6,627 nucleotides of DNA, taken from positions 1 to 6,627 of the forward strand of contig CALDHQ010000643.1 in assembly GCA_937894055.1 (NCBI GenBank). The letters are read 5' to 3'. Under the pieces are notes generated by a model that ran no database searches, was not told the origin of the DNA, and worked only from the letters and a program-made list of their open reading frames with translations. The DNA is from an uncultured Polymorphobacter sp. Its GTDB lineage: Bacteria; Pseudomonadota; Alphaproteobacteria; Sphingomonadales; Sphingomonadaceae. Made by a program: the position numbers and the translations under genes. Positions 6,086 through 6,627 of the stretch are shown here, in pieces (the stretch's first letter is position 1; each line of letters opens with the position of its first letter).

Positions 6086-6627
6086 TCAGTCGAGCGTGAT
6101 CACGTCGTGCGCGGCCTGCGCCGCGATGCGCTCAGCTTCGTCCTGAGGTAGCCCGAACGCCTTGAGCACAAGCGCGCAGAGTTGTTGGGCGAGCAGGATG
6201 GCGAATTGCGGCGTCGTCGTTGGTGCCAGCACTGCCGCGAGTGCGGCCTCGCCGACGCCAGCGACGAACAACGTGCCGACGTCGCTGGTCGGCAGCGCAA
6301 AGCGTCCTGCGCTAAGCCCGAGCGCGATATCGGCGCGCAAGCCGGCGTGCAGATCGATCGCGCTGCCGCCCGGCGTTGCGGCAGCGGCACGCAGGCCGCG
6401 CGCCATGATGCGGGCCCGTGCGGCGTCGGCGAGCGCGAAATCGACATAGACGCAGATGCCGCGCACCAGACGCAGCGCCGGATCGGTAACACCGGCGTTG
6501 GCGGCATCGACACGTGTTTCGATATCGGCGCGGATGTGGTCGCCAACTGCTGCCGCCAGCGCGGCCTTGTCGGCGAAGTGGTTGTAGAAGCTGCCCTTGG
6601 CGACGCCGGCGGCATTGACGATGTCAT
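6086..6627 (-). CDS. TetR/AcrR-family transcriptional regulator, 5' end outside the window
   Basis: The frame is open from the window edge (first full codon at 6625) to TGA at 6086-6088, about 179 residues. The first visible residues, DIVNAAGVAKGSFYNHFADKA, are the second half of the TetR N-terminal helix-turn-helix, so only a short stretch including the start codon is missing. The remaining alanine-rich, helical part (VYVDFALADAARARIMARG, LFVAGVGEAALAAVL, LLAQQLCALVLKAFGL) is the ligand-binding and dimerisation domain, which is not conserved enough to name a ligand. It is co-directional with pmbA, 46 bp upstream, so it may share a transcript with pmbA and the phosphatase, or control a divergent gene beyond the window edge. 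Confidence 0.87.
   Translation of the reverse strand, partial: DIVNAAGVAKGSFYNHFADKAALAAAVGDHIRADIETRVDAANAGVTDPALRLVRGICVYVDFALADAARARIMARGLRAAAATPGGSAIDLHAGLRADIALGLSAGRFALPTSDVGTLFVAGVGEAALAAVLAPTTTPQFAILLAQQLCALVLKAFGLPQDEAERIAAQAAHDVITLD

Noticed and set aside
1..6627. Search for a CRISPR array, tRNA or rRNA gene, defence system or retron-like element
   Set aside because: No regularly spaced repeats, no cloverleaf or rRNA-like sequence, and no unexplained coding block were seen. Every stretch over 300 bp is covered by a recognisable gene.

Overview
The window looks proteobacterial with high GC, but it carries two different phylogenetic signatures. From position 1 to about 1070 (the miaB tail and the first two thirds of the PhoH-like gene ybeZ) the protein sequences read like Pseudomonas. 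From about 1120 to the end (the ybeZ C-terminus, ybeY, corC, a phosphatase gene, pmbA and a tetR-type gene) they read like an alphaproteobacterium of the Sphingomonadales. This assignment comes from remembered family sequences, not from a search. The switch falls inside one uninterrupted reading frame, in a block of PhoH conserved in both groups, so the window is either a product of homologous recombination or a chimeric (probably metagenomic) assembly. It starts and ends inside genes.

Left part, plus strand: the 3' end of miaB (tRNA ms2i6A methylthiotransferase) is broken by an in-frame TAA, with recognisable coding sequence continuing to its original stop. After about 130 bp of intergenic sequence come ybeZ (PhoH-like ATPase, TTG start), ybeY (16S rRNA maturation endoribonuclease) and corC/ybeX (CBS plus CorC_HlyC domains), spaced 21 and 17 bp apart. 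This is the classic miaB-ybeZ-ybeY-corC order of RNA modification, ribosome maturation and envelope/ion genes. The usual next gene, lnt, is absent.

Middle: a foldback repeat lies just after corC, followed by an insertion sequence of about 847 bp of the IS5 family, probably the IS427 group. It has 18-bp imperfect terminal inverted repeats, is flanked on both sides by CTAG, and carries a minus-strand DDE transposase split into two frames that join by a -1 shift on an A5G6 run.

Right part, minus strand and convergent with corC: a tetR-family regulator (truncated at the window edge), then pmbA/tldE (a subunit of the TldD/TldE protease), then an inositol-monophosphatase-superfamily enzyme that overlaps the end of pmbA by 8 bp. 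All three point the same way and may be co-transcribed.

I found no sign of a new defence or mobile system. The points most worth checking are the chimeric ybeZ, the interrupted miaB and the IS at the corC/phosphatase boundary.
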